A DNA stretch of 64,000 nucleotides from Trichosphaerium sp. ATCC 40318 (GCA_038496445.1 JALMLS010000391.1:1-64000); one strand, 5' to 3'. Shown: positions 34,623 through 46,932, numbered from the stretch's first letter. Translations and numbers: made by a program. Notes: generated by a model not told the origin, from the letters alone.

Positions 34623-37106
34623 ATGGACATTCTAGAATACTTTATTGCAACATTCGCCCTCCTCTTATTCGCGTGGCTTGTGCTTGCTCTAACGTATTGC
34701 TGCAGACGTACAAAACCCTTTCACGGTTATAAAGTAGGCGCTCCTATATCTGTAGGGATAGGTACTATCCCTCTTGATTTGATTTCACTACTGAAAAACT
34801 TAGACCTTGGAACAACTCAGTGTTGTGCGTCGTTTTGGTCTAAGAAGAATAATTGGATAAAGACAATACCGTTAGACAATGGTAACAAGTTAATGCCTTC
34901 AGTTGTTTATCTTGATCCAGACACAGGCTCGTTTGAAGTGTGATATAAGTCCTACACCCAAAATTATGAGTAACTTCACAGTAGGTTGGCAAGAGTGCTT
35001 TGAAAAAGCAAAGATCTCTACCCAGAAGCGTTGTGAGTAACGCAAAAAGGTTAATAGGCCGGGAATATTCTTCAGCAGAGTGTGAAATGGTAAGGAGACA
35101 AAAAAGTTGTTAGGATTTTTTGTAACTAGTCTTTCTTAGGTTAGAAGAAATGCAAGCTATTCTATTATCAAGGGTGTAGAAGATAAACCTGAAATCAGTG
35201 TACATCTAGTTGCTTATCTTTTTCTTCTGACACGTGATTATAGTTACCGTACAAAGGCGGATATAAAACATTTTTGCCAAAAAAGATAAGTAGCGTGCTG
35301 TTAGCAGGCATTAAACGATCGATAGGTATCACCCCATTCTTTGCCTCGGATATAACCTAGTAATGTTCATTTATTTAGAGACCTACCTTGGTAGACCTAT
35401 TGACTCTGCAGGTACACTGCTAAAAAGCTAAGATATTCTAACAACAATCTATAGTTATAACTGTTCCTGCTCATTTCGGTGAGGTGAGTGGTACTATTGT
35501 AAACAACAGATTCATCATTGAGTAAGGTCCAACGACGAGCAACAAAAGAAGCTGCTTCTATGGCTGGACTTAGCGTTGCAAGAATAATAGCTGAGTACGT
35601 TTTCAAGCATTTTTGTTTGTTGTTGAGCGTTTGATGCAGGCCTACAGCTGCAGCGATAGCGTACGGATTTACTTTTGCTGGAGTAAGAACGATATTGGTT
35701 TTTGATTGGGGAGGAGGAACGCTTGATGTTTCATTACTAAAGTTAGATAACGGAGAATGTCGTGTTGTTGCAACTGCTGGGAAATCACATCTTGGTGGAG
35801 CAGATATAGATATCAATGTACGTTGCAATATATCTTAGTATACACGTAATCTCAGATAATTATGAATACGATTAGGTACTTCACTTTGTTATTGATAAGA
35901 TATCTACAGACTGTGGTGTAAATATCAGAAAATACCCGGAAATCATGGTAGAAGTACGGACATTCATGTTCACAATAGTTCTGACCATCAAGGTAACGAG
36001 GAGTTGCGAACAAGCCAAAGTGACACTGTCAAAGGAAGACACTGCTCTCATTTCTGTAACAAACATACCTAACATTGGCACACATCAGATTACATTAACA
36101 AGGTGAGTTATACGATCCTATGATTGACTTTGAATTAAATTGCTTTAGAGATCTTTTTAATACTTTAAACGAGGATATCTGGAGCCAAGCAATGGAACCT
36201 GTACAAAAAACGTGAGCTATAAAATTAGTACTGATATCGCCACAAGATAGGTGAAGCTCTCAATTCTTCAGGTGTTGTTGAAAGCGAAGTTACAGAGGTT
36301 GTACTCGTAGGAGGATCATCGAGAATTCCAAAAATAAGGGAGCTTCTCACGTCCCGTTTTGGAAAGGTGGTTGATATTCAATTTAATCACCTGTTTGATT
36401 TATTTCAACCTTAGGAACTATGTACAGTTGTTGATGCAGATAAAGGCGTTGCTTGGGGTGCTGGTATTCAAGCAGCAATGCTATCTGGTGTCAGTAGTGA
36501 ATTACTTTGTGATTTTTTACTGTTTGATATCACTGCTTCTGATATTGGTATTCTTAACTCTAACAACGAGATGGTATGTATGGCTCTATCCCTTGTCTAA
36601 ATACACCTAATACAATATTGGGTTAGGTCACTCTGATTCCGCGTAACACCCAACTGCCAGCACGAGGAGAAAAGGTGTTTTCAACATACGAAGATGACCA
36701 AAAATATGTTACAGTTAAAGTGTATGAAGGAAACAACAAAACAGCTCTGTGAGTCTTTTCCTTTTACCTCTATCTATGTTTTTGCGTTTACTATATTAAC
36801 AGAGAAAACGGGTATATTGGACACTGGACGCTACCAATTGCAGATGCTAAAGGAGCAAAGAAAGGCGAAAGAAAAGTGAAAATTGTTATCGAACTTGATA
36901 TAAATGGACTACTTCGTGTAAGTCATGAAACACTTGGTGTACCACCTAGATTTATGTCAACTATTGCTTGGATATCGTTTGGTATTTACATAGCAGGTAA
37001 GAGTTAGACCAGTCACAACAATAGTCACAAAGTACTTTTCATAGGAGTAATATGCTCAGTCTGCTACTGGGGTTTTTTGCAATTCCAGAAGAACCCAGGT
37101 GGATAG
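34623..37106 (+). CDS. Membrane-anchored Hsp70-family protein
   Basis: The product starts with a hydrophobic helix ([20 protein letters not shown]) and then, across a short intron, [14 protein letters not shown], the Hsp70 phosphate-1 motif. Further ATPase motifs: [55 protein letters not shown] (phosphate 2), [18 protein letters not shown] (adenosine site) and [15 protein letters not shown]. The substrate-binding beta domain is present but short ([18 protein letters not shown]-like block as DINGLLRVS). It ends with a second hydrophobic helix ([18 protein letters not shown]) before FQKNPGG-stop. No alpha-helical lid or EEVD/HDEL. Location is inferred to be ER or plasma membrane. Confidence 0.85.
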
Positions 37107-37307
37107 AAGCTAGCTCGGATACGTGAACCCCCTTAAAATTATGCGAAAATTACAGAAGCATATCACGCTGTTCTTCAACAAGAAACATTAAAATAAAGAA
37201 ACAAAGTCGAATTCAAAAGTGTATTTTATGAAGTATTGCAAAGAATATTTTTCACAAAAACAGTTTTGTTGTTATATCTCATGTAGTTTTTCTTTAATGA
37301 GTTTCTC

Positions 37308-39377
37308 TTATTCAGATTTTTTAAGACTGAATATTGCAGAAATAGCTTTTGCAAGCCTCATAATATGATCATCGTCGTTATAAACATGACAAGAAACCCT
37401 AACACACTGCCTCATTTTTTCTCCAACATGTGTTTTGCTTACTGGTACTTCTATGTTATATTTGTCACGTAGAGTATCGTGAATATCAATATCTACTTTA
37501 TCATCTTCTGGAAGAAGAACAAGAGCCATAGCACCGCATAATGTTTTATCAACAAGAACTTCTGTGTTCCAATACTAGTGTTAAAAAAAAATCCAAGTCA
37601 GCCTCAATGAACACGTGGTATAATACTGAAAACTCAACAGTAGGAATAATACTTTCACTAGTTCGTTATTTTGTTGTAAAATAGAAAAACAATAGAGAAA
37701 GGGGCCTTTGAAAAGGCAAAACGTTAAAGTTTTGTTGATAAAAAAGTAATAACTTTGCTTACGTCTGAAAGAAAGTTTCCTTTTTGCACTGCCATGTCAT
37801 GATTTCTATTAAAAACAGACTTGATATCACCACCACCAATCCATTGCATATATTTATGAGCCAAACGCATTGTAATCATTGGTGTATAGTCCTTAAAATG
37901 ATATTAAAAAAAAGCAATCTTAATAATTTTGTTGTTGTGAAGCAACGATACTAAATGTAGATGTTGGTGCAACTTCCAAGAAAAAAAAGAATTGAATATT
38001 AAAACGTCATCCACAAGTGGAACAAAGTAAGAAAGTATTTCATGTAAGAATGACGGAAATCCTTACCATTGTGCCTTGCCTAAAAAAAATAAGTTAAAAT
38101 CCATGCAATGATTACTATTTAAAAGTTTACCATATAAACTCAGCATGAAACCCTTTATCAGAACCCCATGTTGTTACAACAGGATGAACAGTCATCTGTA
38201 ACTTTGGATTCACATACAACAATGCAGCTCCACGATTATTACACTAGTAAGACAAAGAAATCAAAAAGATGGAAAAAAAAAACTTGCAAACAAAAAACGA
38301 TTAATGACACGTGTCATTTTTCCACTAGTTGCTTACCAACCACTTGTGCCCATTTGTAACATAATAGTCTGCATTAATCTCATCCAAAGAAAGAGGTATT
38401 TGACCAAGAGAATGTGCTCCATCAATTAGCACTTTAGCATTGTATTTATGACATAAAGACACTATCCTTGACACAGGCATGATGACAGCTGTTGGGCTTA
38501 TAATATGAGATACAACGACAAGATCAACTTTCGATTTCTTCAAGCAGGCTTCAAGTTGCGCTATTACTTTATCACCATAATTACTACCAGCAGGAAGAGG
38601 TGGAAGAGTAAGCTCTGTAACTTTTCCTTTACAAGCTGTTTTTGCAGCTGTTTTTACAGCCCCGTATGTGAGATTAAACACAACGACATGGCTCTCTGGT
38701 GTCCACGGGAAAGAGGAAAGAACAGCAGCAATACCATACTCCTATGTAGAAGGTTCTTTAGGGACAAGCGACACTTTTTTGAAAGGTAGAATAAAAAGAC
38801 GTACAACGTTAGGAATGAAGCCCATGTGTTCTGGTTTTGACCCAACGGCGTTTGCCATGTAGCGTAGGCTTTTTACAAGTTGTGAGAACAACGTCTAAAT
38901 AACAACAAGTTAACTAGCTAAATTTCTAACAAATACGCTACCACGAACTCGTTTAGAGCGTATTTCGTACATTGTAAAAGAAATATACTGGCTGTTTCTC
39001 TATTTCGAAATGCCAAGCGTGACAAGCGTCTAAAATGTCTTTTGGAGTAGCTCCTATAATAAACACGCCAAATGAGCAACAAATAACAAAAAACCGTTGT
39101 ACCATAACTGCCGTGTGCCAAAAACGCTATTTTATCATCTAATAAGAACTCCTACAAGTATTAACGTCCAAAAACGCTTGCTAACGTGCTTTCATCGCTT
39201 CTTTACCAAAAGCTGGCGGTTTACTTTCAGAAAGCTTCTGTAATAATTTAACTTCGAAATCTGGAGCGTCTGGCGCCTGAAAAACGCGTTAGTAACATTG
39301 TAGTAATAAACTTATTGTACCTCATATTCTGTGTCTGTCAAACGCATTTGAGCCTCTACTTTTTCGTATTTCGACAT
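37308..39377 (-). CDS. PLP-dependent class V aminotransferase (isopenicillin N epimerase-like)
   Basis: Start MSKYEKVEAQMRLTDTEYE; then FGKEAMKAR, FLAHGSYG (conserved N-terminal loop), LDACHAWHFEIEKQP, HMGFIPNV, VVVFNLTYGAVKTA, ISPTAVIMPV and LIDGAHSLGQIPLSLDEINA (Asp and His of the PLP site), then YYVTNGHKWL (PLP-binding Lys). RGAALLYV, a GT-x-D block and the small C-terminal domain follow, ending SLKKSE-stop. Family members act as epimerases, desulfurases or lyases on amino acids; substrate unknown. The splice between AMKAR and FLLDDK does not resolve cleanly in frame, so the first exons are less certain. Confidence 0.78.
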
Positions 39378-39379
39378 GT

Positions 39380-39579
39380 AGTGGCTTCTTGCTCAGGTTT
39401 GGCTATTTGTAACGTTGTGCGAATACTACTTGTGACTTTTTGCTGAAATCTTAGAGGTGCGTTTTACTCACCTCAGTGGAGTCATTCGTCGTCCCTTCAT
39501 CACTACACATAGTACTCGCATCACTTGGCATAGCTCCAACCATTGACGGAAGTTGTAACTGAGGACTCCGTTTTGCCAT
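39380..39579 (-). CDS. Possible small upstream exon or peptide
   Basis: From ATG at 39579, MAKRSPQLQLPSMVGAMPSD runs 36 codons to a good donor (GTGAGT near 39470). I could not join it in frame to the aminotransferase exon at 39377, so it may be an alternative first exon or a small separate gene. It is divergent from the kinase gene, 47 bp away. Confidence 0.3.
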
Positions 39580-39626
39580 TTTTTTTTTGAGTATAATTTC
39601 TTCTGTCAGTAAACAAAGCACTAATA

Positions 39627-42394
39627 ATGGCGTCCATTGCAGAGCTAGAACGTAGGTTACATAGGCTATTAGCTGACCTTGAAGATATCGACACAAGTCT
39701 TGAACAGTTGGAGAGGGAGAGATCAGCACCTCGTACACTAGAGGAAATAGAAGGGCTCGAAGAGGAGGAAAACAGACTTCTGCGCGAGCAGCATGATAAA
39801 CGTATGCGTTTACTAGCGCTAAAACAAACTCTCAGGCGTAAAGAACTAGAAGAAACCAAAAGGAGAGGTAAACAATAACCTAGGATCATTTTCATTCCGC
39901 AATAACTAAACTCCTTTTTTATTAGGTAGATACGAAGCTGGTAGCTTCATACTATCCAGAAGTATAAAACTATCCTCAACACGTCTCCGAAAAAATACAA
40001 TTTCGCAAAGAGACGATCCTGAAGATGAGCAAGAAAAGGAGGTTCAACGGTGGCAAATTGACGCTCACGAGATTATTATTCACAAAAACGATGTTTTGGG
40101 TAAAGGATCGTTTGGTACGCTCACACTACGCCATCCATTTACTTTAAAAACACTTTCCTTTTGTATCTTGTAACCAAATAAGCCATTTTTATTGAATATT
40201 GTTACCAGGAGCCGTATACAGGGGTAAATGCAGAGGAAAAGAGGTTGCTGTAAAGATTTTGAATAATGGTACGCTTGAAATCGCGGAAGATCTCACAAAT
40301 CGCTTATTCAAACCTTTCAGATGTATCTGATACAGTCATTGAAGACTTCAAAAATGAAGTAGCTGTTATGGCGTACGTACTAAACAAGAAAAAAGCTGTT
40401 TTCTTTAATTGAACCAACAACGACACTTTTTGCGTGATTACGCTTTATAACTCCTAAACTGATCATGTATTAGCAAACTACGCCACGAAAACTTGTTATT
40501 GGTAATACAGAAAAAAATAACTCAAACCTCCTCATTCTTACGTATTCTACTAGCTCATGGGTGTATGCACACAAGGAGGCAAACTACAAATCGTTACAGA
40601 GCTAATGCCACTCGGAAGCGTTCACTTTTTGCTTCGTGAGAAAGTTAGGCTTTCTATGAAGCGTAAAATGATGATTGCTATCGATACAACGCTTGGCATG
40701 TTCTGGCTTCATAGAGAAGGTACGTAAAATGTCATTTCTTACAGTTTTATGGGAATTGTTCTCAAAACGTTCAGGAATCCTTCATCTTGATTTGAAACCA
40801 GCAAATCTCCTCGTAAATGACGCTTGGGTCATTAAAGTTGCTGATTTTGGTATTAGCCAAATGAAAGCTAACCTGGACTCTATTGGTGGTACATTAAATT
40901 ACATGGTACGCTCATTTTGAAGTGCATTGACAGGCATATTTTTAGTTGTTTTTATTAAATCTGTTTTTAGTCTCCTGAGATCTTGCTTGGAGGTGATGTT
41001 GATGAGAATGCTGATATTTATTCCTTTGGTATGGTTCTTTGGGAGCTTGTTTCAGAACGTGTTCCGTGGCGTCAGGAACTATCTGTACTTGAAGGTAACT
41101 TTTTTTTGCATTTTCGATTAACTTTTGTTGATTCCTTTTTTTAGACTACAAAATGACTGTTGGTCATGCAGGAAAGAGACTACCAATTCCACCAGATTGT
41201 CCTCCAAGACTAAAAGACCTAATTGAGAGATGTTGGGCACAAGACCCAGAAAACAGACCAAGTATGAAATCATTCTTTTCATTAAGTAGTTTAATACTCT
41301 CCTTGTTTTTTGACGCTTATGTTTGTGGTTTTGTACTAATTGCTGTACACTAGCTTTTAAAGAGATTGATGAGAGTAAGATATTCCATCATATCATCATT
41401 GAGGAGATTATACAAGACGGTATGGGTCTTAAATTATGGAAAGAGAGTTTTATGGGTAATTACTCTGTACCTTGGACTCAGTTTGTCCGTGGATTCTGTA
41501 AAAAATGTTGTATTGATGCACCAGATGAGTTGTTTAAAGACAAGAGACCTGATTTGAAGCTCATGTGTCTTAAATCTATGCTAGGTACGTTGTAATTCCT
41601 TTTTCTTTTGTTTTTGTGGTTTTGCTTTTGTTGAACAAACCGTGTTCTTTTCTCGTGTTTTTAAAGCACGCTTAACACGTTCTTCTTGCTTTTGAGATCA
41701 AAAGAAGGATTTGGAGTTGAACTAATTGTTTCCTCTTTCTAGCTGACAACCCAGAGTCTGTTGTCACTATTGAAGACTTTGCCGACTTTTTAGTATGGTT
41801 TGGACCACTTACAGTCGGATATGATATTATTGATCGCGTTTACAGCCTAGCATCCAAAAAGTACGCATTTTGAGAATCACAACGCTATAGCAGTGCTAAT
41901 GGCATTGTGCTTAGGGGATTTTTTGGCAAATTATCGGCAGAAGGAGCTGAAAAAGTTTTAACTAGTGCAAAGCCTCAATCTTATCTTATTCGCTTCTCCT
42001 CAACTCCAGGCGACTTTGTAGTATCATGCAAGACAAAGAAAGATAGATATGTACACTACAAGATTAATCATCAACCAAATGGACCATATGTATTCAGTGG
42101 AAAGCCTTACAGTACAATAGACTCTATTCTAGCGGTATGAAAGCGAATCGTCTTGTTTTTTTTTATCTAATTCCTTGTTTGTTTAAATAGGACTTTAAAA
42201 AGCGGTTAGCTTTGAAGAACGCAGCCCCAGGGTCTAAATATGAGACTCTATTAAACCATACAGGCCTAGAACGTGAAGTAATCATAGGTTACATTGATCC
42301 AAACAACACAAAGATACTCAAGAGTAAGAAAAAGAATCGTTCTAAGCCTAAAAAAGGACATAAAAAGATGCGTCTTGCTACAGGTGGAGTTTAA
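39627..42394 (+). CDS. Shk-type protein kinase with C-terminal SH2 domain
   Basis: An N-terminal coiled coil (about 80 residues of Leu/Glu/Arg heptads, LERRLHRLLADLEDIDTSLE) precedes a TKL-group kinase domain. Motifs: GKGSFGAVYRG (P-loop), VAVKIL (catalytic Lys), HLDLKPANLL (catalytic loop with HLD for HRD), VADFGIS (Mg-binding), MSPEILLGG (activation segment end), DIYSFGMVLWEL and RCWAQDPENRP. A helical linker follows (FADFLVWFGPL), then an SH2 domain (FFGKLSAEGAEKVLTS, SYLIRFSSTPGDFVVSC with the phosphotyrosine-binding Arg) and a Lys-rich tail. Kinase-then-SH2 is the order of Dictyostelium ShkA-E, which are membrane-associated dual-specificity kinases. About ten short introns. Confidence 0.92.
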
Positions 42395-42918
42395 TAGATA
42401 CTCTCTTTTTTTTCATAACTTCGTAAAAGTATTAAACAAAATCATCTCTAGAGTCGTAGACTTTAGTGTTTGGGTGTTTAATTGTGCCTTGTAGAAAGGA
42501 AACATTATTGTAACCCTATTATTAAAATAAAAAGACTACTATTTAAGTTGTTGTTGTGAAGGAAGTGTCTTTACCGGCCTTTATGCGTAGCTGTAAGCTT
42601 GGACTTCGTTATAGTTGTGGCTAACTTGAAAACCTTTTGTGAGCCTCTTCGTTCTTTTGGAAGTAGCACCTCTTAAAAAAAACAAGGATAAAGAAGCTAT
42701 TGGCGCGAGTGTTTATGGGCTTGCACAGCGGTATCGTAGTTTTACCTGAGCTACTCTTTTTGGATTCTGTTCCCTGTGACGGTTTATAACACGTGATAAG
42801 ATCTGAGGGTACAAAAGAACAACAAAAACCTGTTATGGTACTATGGCGGAGAAAATAACATAAAAGACTATCTACGAAGTTGAGAACAAACCCTGGCCAT
42901 ACTACCGTTTCATCGAAC
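42395..42918. other. Intergenic, no gene recognised
   Basis: 3-prime end of the kinase gene and promoter of the next. An open frame on the minus strand at 42621-43136 lacks splice logic and overlaps the secreted-protein gene; I regard it as chance. Confidence 0.45.
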
Positions 42919-43839
42919 ATGAAGCATTGTATACTGGTTGTAATCGCTGTATTTGGCATAGCGTACCAACAATGTCCTCCAAACACATGCAGTAATTCTG
43001 GTGACTGTGGTCCGTACTGTCGCGCGTGCGTTGATTTGTAGTGGCAAATTGTCGTTATATTTTGAAATTTTATTTTCTGTCTAGATGCGTCTCTGGTTAT
43101 TGTACCAATTGCCCTACACAGCAAAAAATGTGCCAAATATCACAGGAGGACATAGAATGCTATGACCCCAAACTAAACAATTGCTGTCCGTCACCAGGCC
43201 CACAACAACTAGGAGCGTTATGTTCTAAGAACCAAACAGGGTGTTGTTATATAAGCAGTGCAGAAGTACGTAAATTGTGGCCACGTGCAAAGGCGGTGTT
43301 CGAAAAATATTTTTTGAGTTGCTAAAATTACGTCGCAGTCATGAACGTGCGTGTGCATTGTGTCCTGGAGGCGAAAGATTCTAGAAATCCCAAAAAGTAT
43401 CAAATCCTGGTCCTCAAAAAATTGATTTGTTTCTTCCAGAAAAAACCCTTCAACTTGCCTATTCCCAAGCTAAACCTGCTTTGTGCGTAACTCATTTCTC
43501 TTCTAGCAATGCTATGACCCCGACACTGAGTCTTGTTGTCTGAATGGTGGAGCAGCAAGTAAAATCTGCAAAGGTGCAAACATGAGTTGTTGTCCAGGAG
43601 GCAACAACGTTTGCTACAATCCCAAAACAGAGCAATGTTGTGGTGACAAGAAATGTCCTAAGTCTCCGTGGGCTTGTTATAACTACGATTATTGCTACAA
43701 CACGAAGACTCAGGGTATTTGTGGGTCACCTGGCGGCTACCAAAACGCGTATGATCTAAAAACACAATACTGCTGCAACGCAGAATACGCCATCGTCTGT
43801 AACCTCAACCAAACATGTGCAACAGGTATTTGCACCTAA
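42919..43839 (+). CDS. Secreted cysteine-rich protein
   Basis: Signal peptide MKHCILVVIAVFGIAYQQ followed by a protein with about 15 percent Cys in recurring units of the type CYDP-x-T-x-CC / CYNPKTEQCC, three or four times, ending NQTCATGICT-stop. Three exons; the first intron uses GTGCGT...CTAG and restores the reading VSGYCTNCP. The Cys-Cys pairs and N-x-T sites indicate an oxidised, possibly glycosylated, extracellular or cell-coat protein. Not assignable to granulin, EGF or other named cysteine folds by eye. Confidence 0.72.
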
Positions 43840-44809
43840 CAATACAAGTATTCCTTACATTGAAGTAAAACGTAGCTTGTTTTATTTGGCTAACTTAAAT
43901 GATCTCGAGAGAACGATTGATTGAATACATTGTAGCACTTCCATTCAGGTATCTTTTCAATCGCACTGGTTGTACTTTGTGGGGTTCTAGAAATTACCAG
44001 TGCACAAGGGCATCCGTTGATCCTTCGTTTTCACAAAATTGGACGATTCGCTGCTCCAAAAAAACTAATGCTAGCGTTTTATTGACTTAAAGTCAAATGT
44101 CATTTTTTTCATTCCAAAAGATATGAAAGCGGACTTCTCTAAGAATATTTTCAGTGGTTCACAATTGCGTTCAAGCTAATCTTGTACATTGTTCCCTCTT
44201 TTTTTTCATTTTTATGACCTTGACTTAAAACCTCCAAGTGCTCTTCTCCTAATGTTTGCTGATACCATAATAATAGATTTATAACATTGGGGCTCCGTAA
44301 TTGAAAGAAGGGCTCCTTTTAAAACCATGTGGGGCCAAGAGTTTCATGTCAAACTTCGATGGCTTTTTTTGTCATCATAAGTGTTTAAAAAGCATGCCTA
44401 CGCTAGAAAACCGCTTGTCCTTTGGTTTAGCAAGCGCTAGAAAAAAAAGTATTAGCTATTGTCCAGTCACGTCATCAGTCTGGCGTTTTTAGTGATAACA
44501 AGGCTGTAGCGTAAACTTTGGGAAAGCGAAACTATTCCTTCAACAATTTCTCAGTGCACATTGATGTGTATACAGAGATTCCGGCGGGAGATTAGGCGCT
44601 AGAACGACGTACTGTAGTATAATGAAAGCATGTCGTTAGTAGCATGACTTGTACGTGTATGTTTCACCGGACTGTTTGGGAAAAGGGACTAAGGGATGCA
44701 TTGTGTACTTGAAAAGGCCAAATTTAAAAAAAACTACAGCGCACTTCACACACAACAACTAACGTTGCCTCTCTGCCTTTTAATACTATAAAGCTATATA
44801 TATCCACCC
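43840..44809. other. Intergenic, no gene recognised
   Basis: Nearly 1 kb with only short chance frames on both strands. No repeats or RNA genes seen. Confidence 0.45.
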
Positions 44810-45007
44810 ATGTCAAAGATAGGACGTAATACATCACTCGAAACGACACACCACGTGGCAGAAAACACAGGAAACTATTTACAAGATGAAAAAAGAAACA
44901 AAACTAGAAGAAAAAAATCTGTTGTTGTAGCTACTTCTTTCCCAAACTATTACACCCTCCGAAAAAGAATATCCCTGGACGGTTCTTTTATTACTAGTAC
45001 GTATTAA
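44810..45007 (+). CDS. Possible small basic protein
   Basis: Uninterrupted frame MSKIGRNTSLETTHHVAENT with a basic cluster (KRNKTRRKKS) ending SFITSTY-stop. It could be a first exon. A possible donor is near 44998 and an acceptor near 45063, but no convincing continuation. No known family. Confidence 0.3.
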   Translation: MSKIGRNTSLETTHHVAENTGNYLQDEKRNKTRRKKSVVVATSFPNYYTLRKRISLDGSFITSTY

Positions 45008-45123
45008 TAATCTTTTATGCCATATTGTGAGCGACATACAAAAAAATAAAGCAAAACTTTTTAGTCTCGAACAAAATAAAAGTGTGAATAAAAAACAACT
45101 TTCAAACTTTGTTTTATTTGTGG

Positions 45124-45457
45124 ATGATTAACGATTGTTATAGAATCGCCTGGTATAGTTTTCACGTGGCATCTCGAACACAGCGCATTCCCACGCACAT
45201 GCTCAAAAGGTCAAAATATTACAAACATACGGGGATGGGCTAGGTATAGCCTAGACCGCGGGACAATAGAACCCAATATTAATGTATACTATCCAAACCG
45301 AACACTTGGACCTATTTCTGTTTACACATTCGAACCTATTGTTTGTAAGGTTATTAATATGACTCCTCCTAACTTTGTTAAAAGTCCTATTGATGAGAGA
45401 CCTCCATCTAGGAAAGAGTTTCATTTGAATCCACAAACCAATTCCAAAAAAAAATAA
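45124..45457 (+). CDS. Possible two-exon hypothetical protein
   Basis: MINDCYRIAWYSFHVASRTQ, then an intron of about 46 nt ending GGTATAG near 45256, then SLDRGTIEPNINVYYPNRTL, ending NPQTNSKKK-stop. About 95 residues, unrecognised. The splice restores frame, but chance is possible. Confidence 0.3.
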
Positions 45458-45882
45458 AAAAAAAACAACACAAACATTTTTACGCCTTCACCTCCCTTTG
45501 GTTCCTCGTCACAAAAAAAATCTACTTCGCGCTTTCTGGTAACTAACTGACAGTTAAAACGAGATGAGAATACTATAACGGTTTATAAATTGTAGTAAAG
45601 CAGCTTTTTGTGTCGTTGCTTCGAAATCTCTGATGGTGATTTAAGATTAAACAAAATATGTCAAAAAAAAATTGTGAAACAAAAGTTGGTAATAAATCAA
45701 GAAGAAAGACTATTAACACATCAATTCCAAGAAGTGGCAGATCTTTCAAAGACTCAAAAAAACTTGTACATTCATAAAAAAGGTGGTTTATTTAATTGCA
45801 TAAGCGTGACCATCATCAGTAAGGGTTAACGTCATTTCTACACAGTTTTTTTTTGACTAGCAATAGACTACTTTAGCCATTC
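45458..45882. other. Intergenic, no gene recognised
   Basis: A/T-run-rich spacer downstream of two convergent transcription units. A short lysine-rich frame at 45608-45829 has no support. Confidence 0.4.
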
Positions 45883-46932
45883 TTAAGTTGCGTTCGTATC
45901 ACTAAGATCAACACTATATGCATCCTTGAGATATTTCATACAAGAAGTTGTTATACCTTTACAACCTGAGAGATTAATAGTATGTATACAAGTCAACACA
46001 GAAATCCCTACATCTGTGATTTTGGGACACTGACTAAGGTTTAGTATCTTAACATTACAGATTGGAATGAGCCAATCATCTTCCGCCTCTGTGTCAGAAA
46101 GATTAATACTATATGCCCCTTTGATATGTTCCATACATGCTGCATTGATATGGTTACAACTAGTTAAACTAATCGTATGAACACCTGATAGTGACTTCAA
46201 TCCTTCCTCATTAATGGATGAACGTGACAAGTCTATTGTATGTACTCCAGATAAAGCTGATATTCCCTTTGCTGTGAAACGAGTGTTACCCATCAAATTT
46301 ATTGTATGTACTCCAGATAATGCATACAAGACATCATCAGTGACTGTTTTAGAATAGCTAAAGAAACTAAAATATGGTAAAGAAAGTTTGGGTATCCCAG
46401 CAAGTGCTTTAAAAGCTGATTTTGTAATTCCTTTGAGTCCAAATAAATGAACATACTTGAGGTGCTTCACAAGTTGTATTACTCCTTTATCTGTCACACG
46501 TGGGCACAATGATAAGACTAGGTTCTTGACACCGATAATGGACTTCAATCCTTCATCTGTGATATGCTCGTTCTTGCAGAGTGCAAGATCATGAACTCCA
46601 GAAAGAAAGGCAAGATCATTGTCTTTTGCTTCTTTGAACCTCAAAAGATCTATCTTTGTGTTTTTAAGAAGCGGACTTGCAGAGAGAAGACGACAATCGT
46701 GTGTAGACTTGACTGAGATGTATATGTATCCAACATGATGCCGAACGATACTTGATAAGCGTTTACAGCTTCCAGAAACAGAAAATCGATCAGAACGCTC
46801 CACAAACTCTAGTAAATACGCAATTATCTCTATTGGGATGTCTAAAAGCTCTGATATGTATGATTCATGCTTACACCCTGTTGAAAAGGTTAACAGCTTC
46901 ATTCTTTTAGCAATGGTACCTTTAGCTTCCAT
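45883..46932 (-). CDS. Intronless F-box/leucine-rich-repeat protein
   Basis: One continuous 349-codon frame. An F-box-like segment (ELLDIPIEIIAYLLEFVE, CKRLSSIVRH) at residues about 28-66 is followed by about ten LRRs of the type GVHTINLSGC-x-IT-x-GL-x-L (for example LSGVHTIDLSRSSINEEGL), with alternating amino-acid-type spacing. This repeat style is common in amoeba, brown-alga and giant-virus proteins. F-box/LRR proteins usually select substrates for SCF ubiquitin ligases. Lack of introns in an intron-dense region suggests retroposition or transfer. The last repeat ends abruptly at DTNAT-stop. Confidence 0.8.
   Translation of the reverse strand: MEAKGTIAKRMKLLTFSTGCKHESYISELLDIPIEIIAYLLEFVERSDRFSVSGSCKRLSSIVRHHVGYIYISVKSTHDCRLLSASPLLKNTKIDLLRFKEAKDNDLAFLSGVHDLALCKNEHITDEGLKSIIGVKNLVLSLCPRVTDKGVIQLVKHLKYVHLFGLKGITKSAFKALAGIPKLSLPYFSFFSYSKTVTDDVLYALSGVHTINLMGNTRFTAKGISALSGVHTIDLSRSSINEEGLKSLSGVHTISLTSCNHINAACMEHIKGAYSINLSDTEAEDDWLIPICNVKILNLSQCPKITDVGISVLTCIHTINLSGCKGITTSCMKYLKDAYSVDLSDTNAT

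Noticed and set aside
35397-35828. 143-codon frame on the minus strand
   Set aside because: Antisense of Hsp70 ATPase exons, whose plus-strand motifs are unambiguous.
42621-43136. 171-codon frame on the minus strand
   Set aside because: Antisense to the first exons of the secreted cysteine-rich gene and its promoter; no motif and no splice signals.
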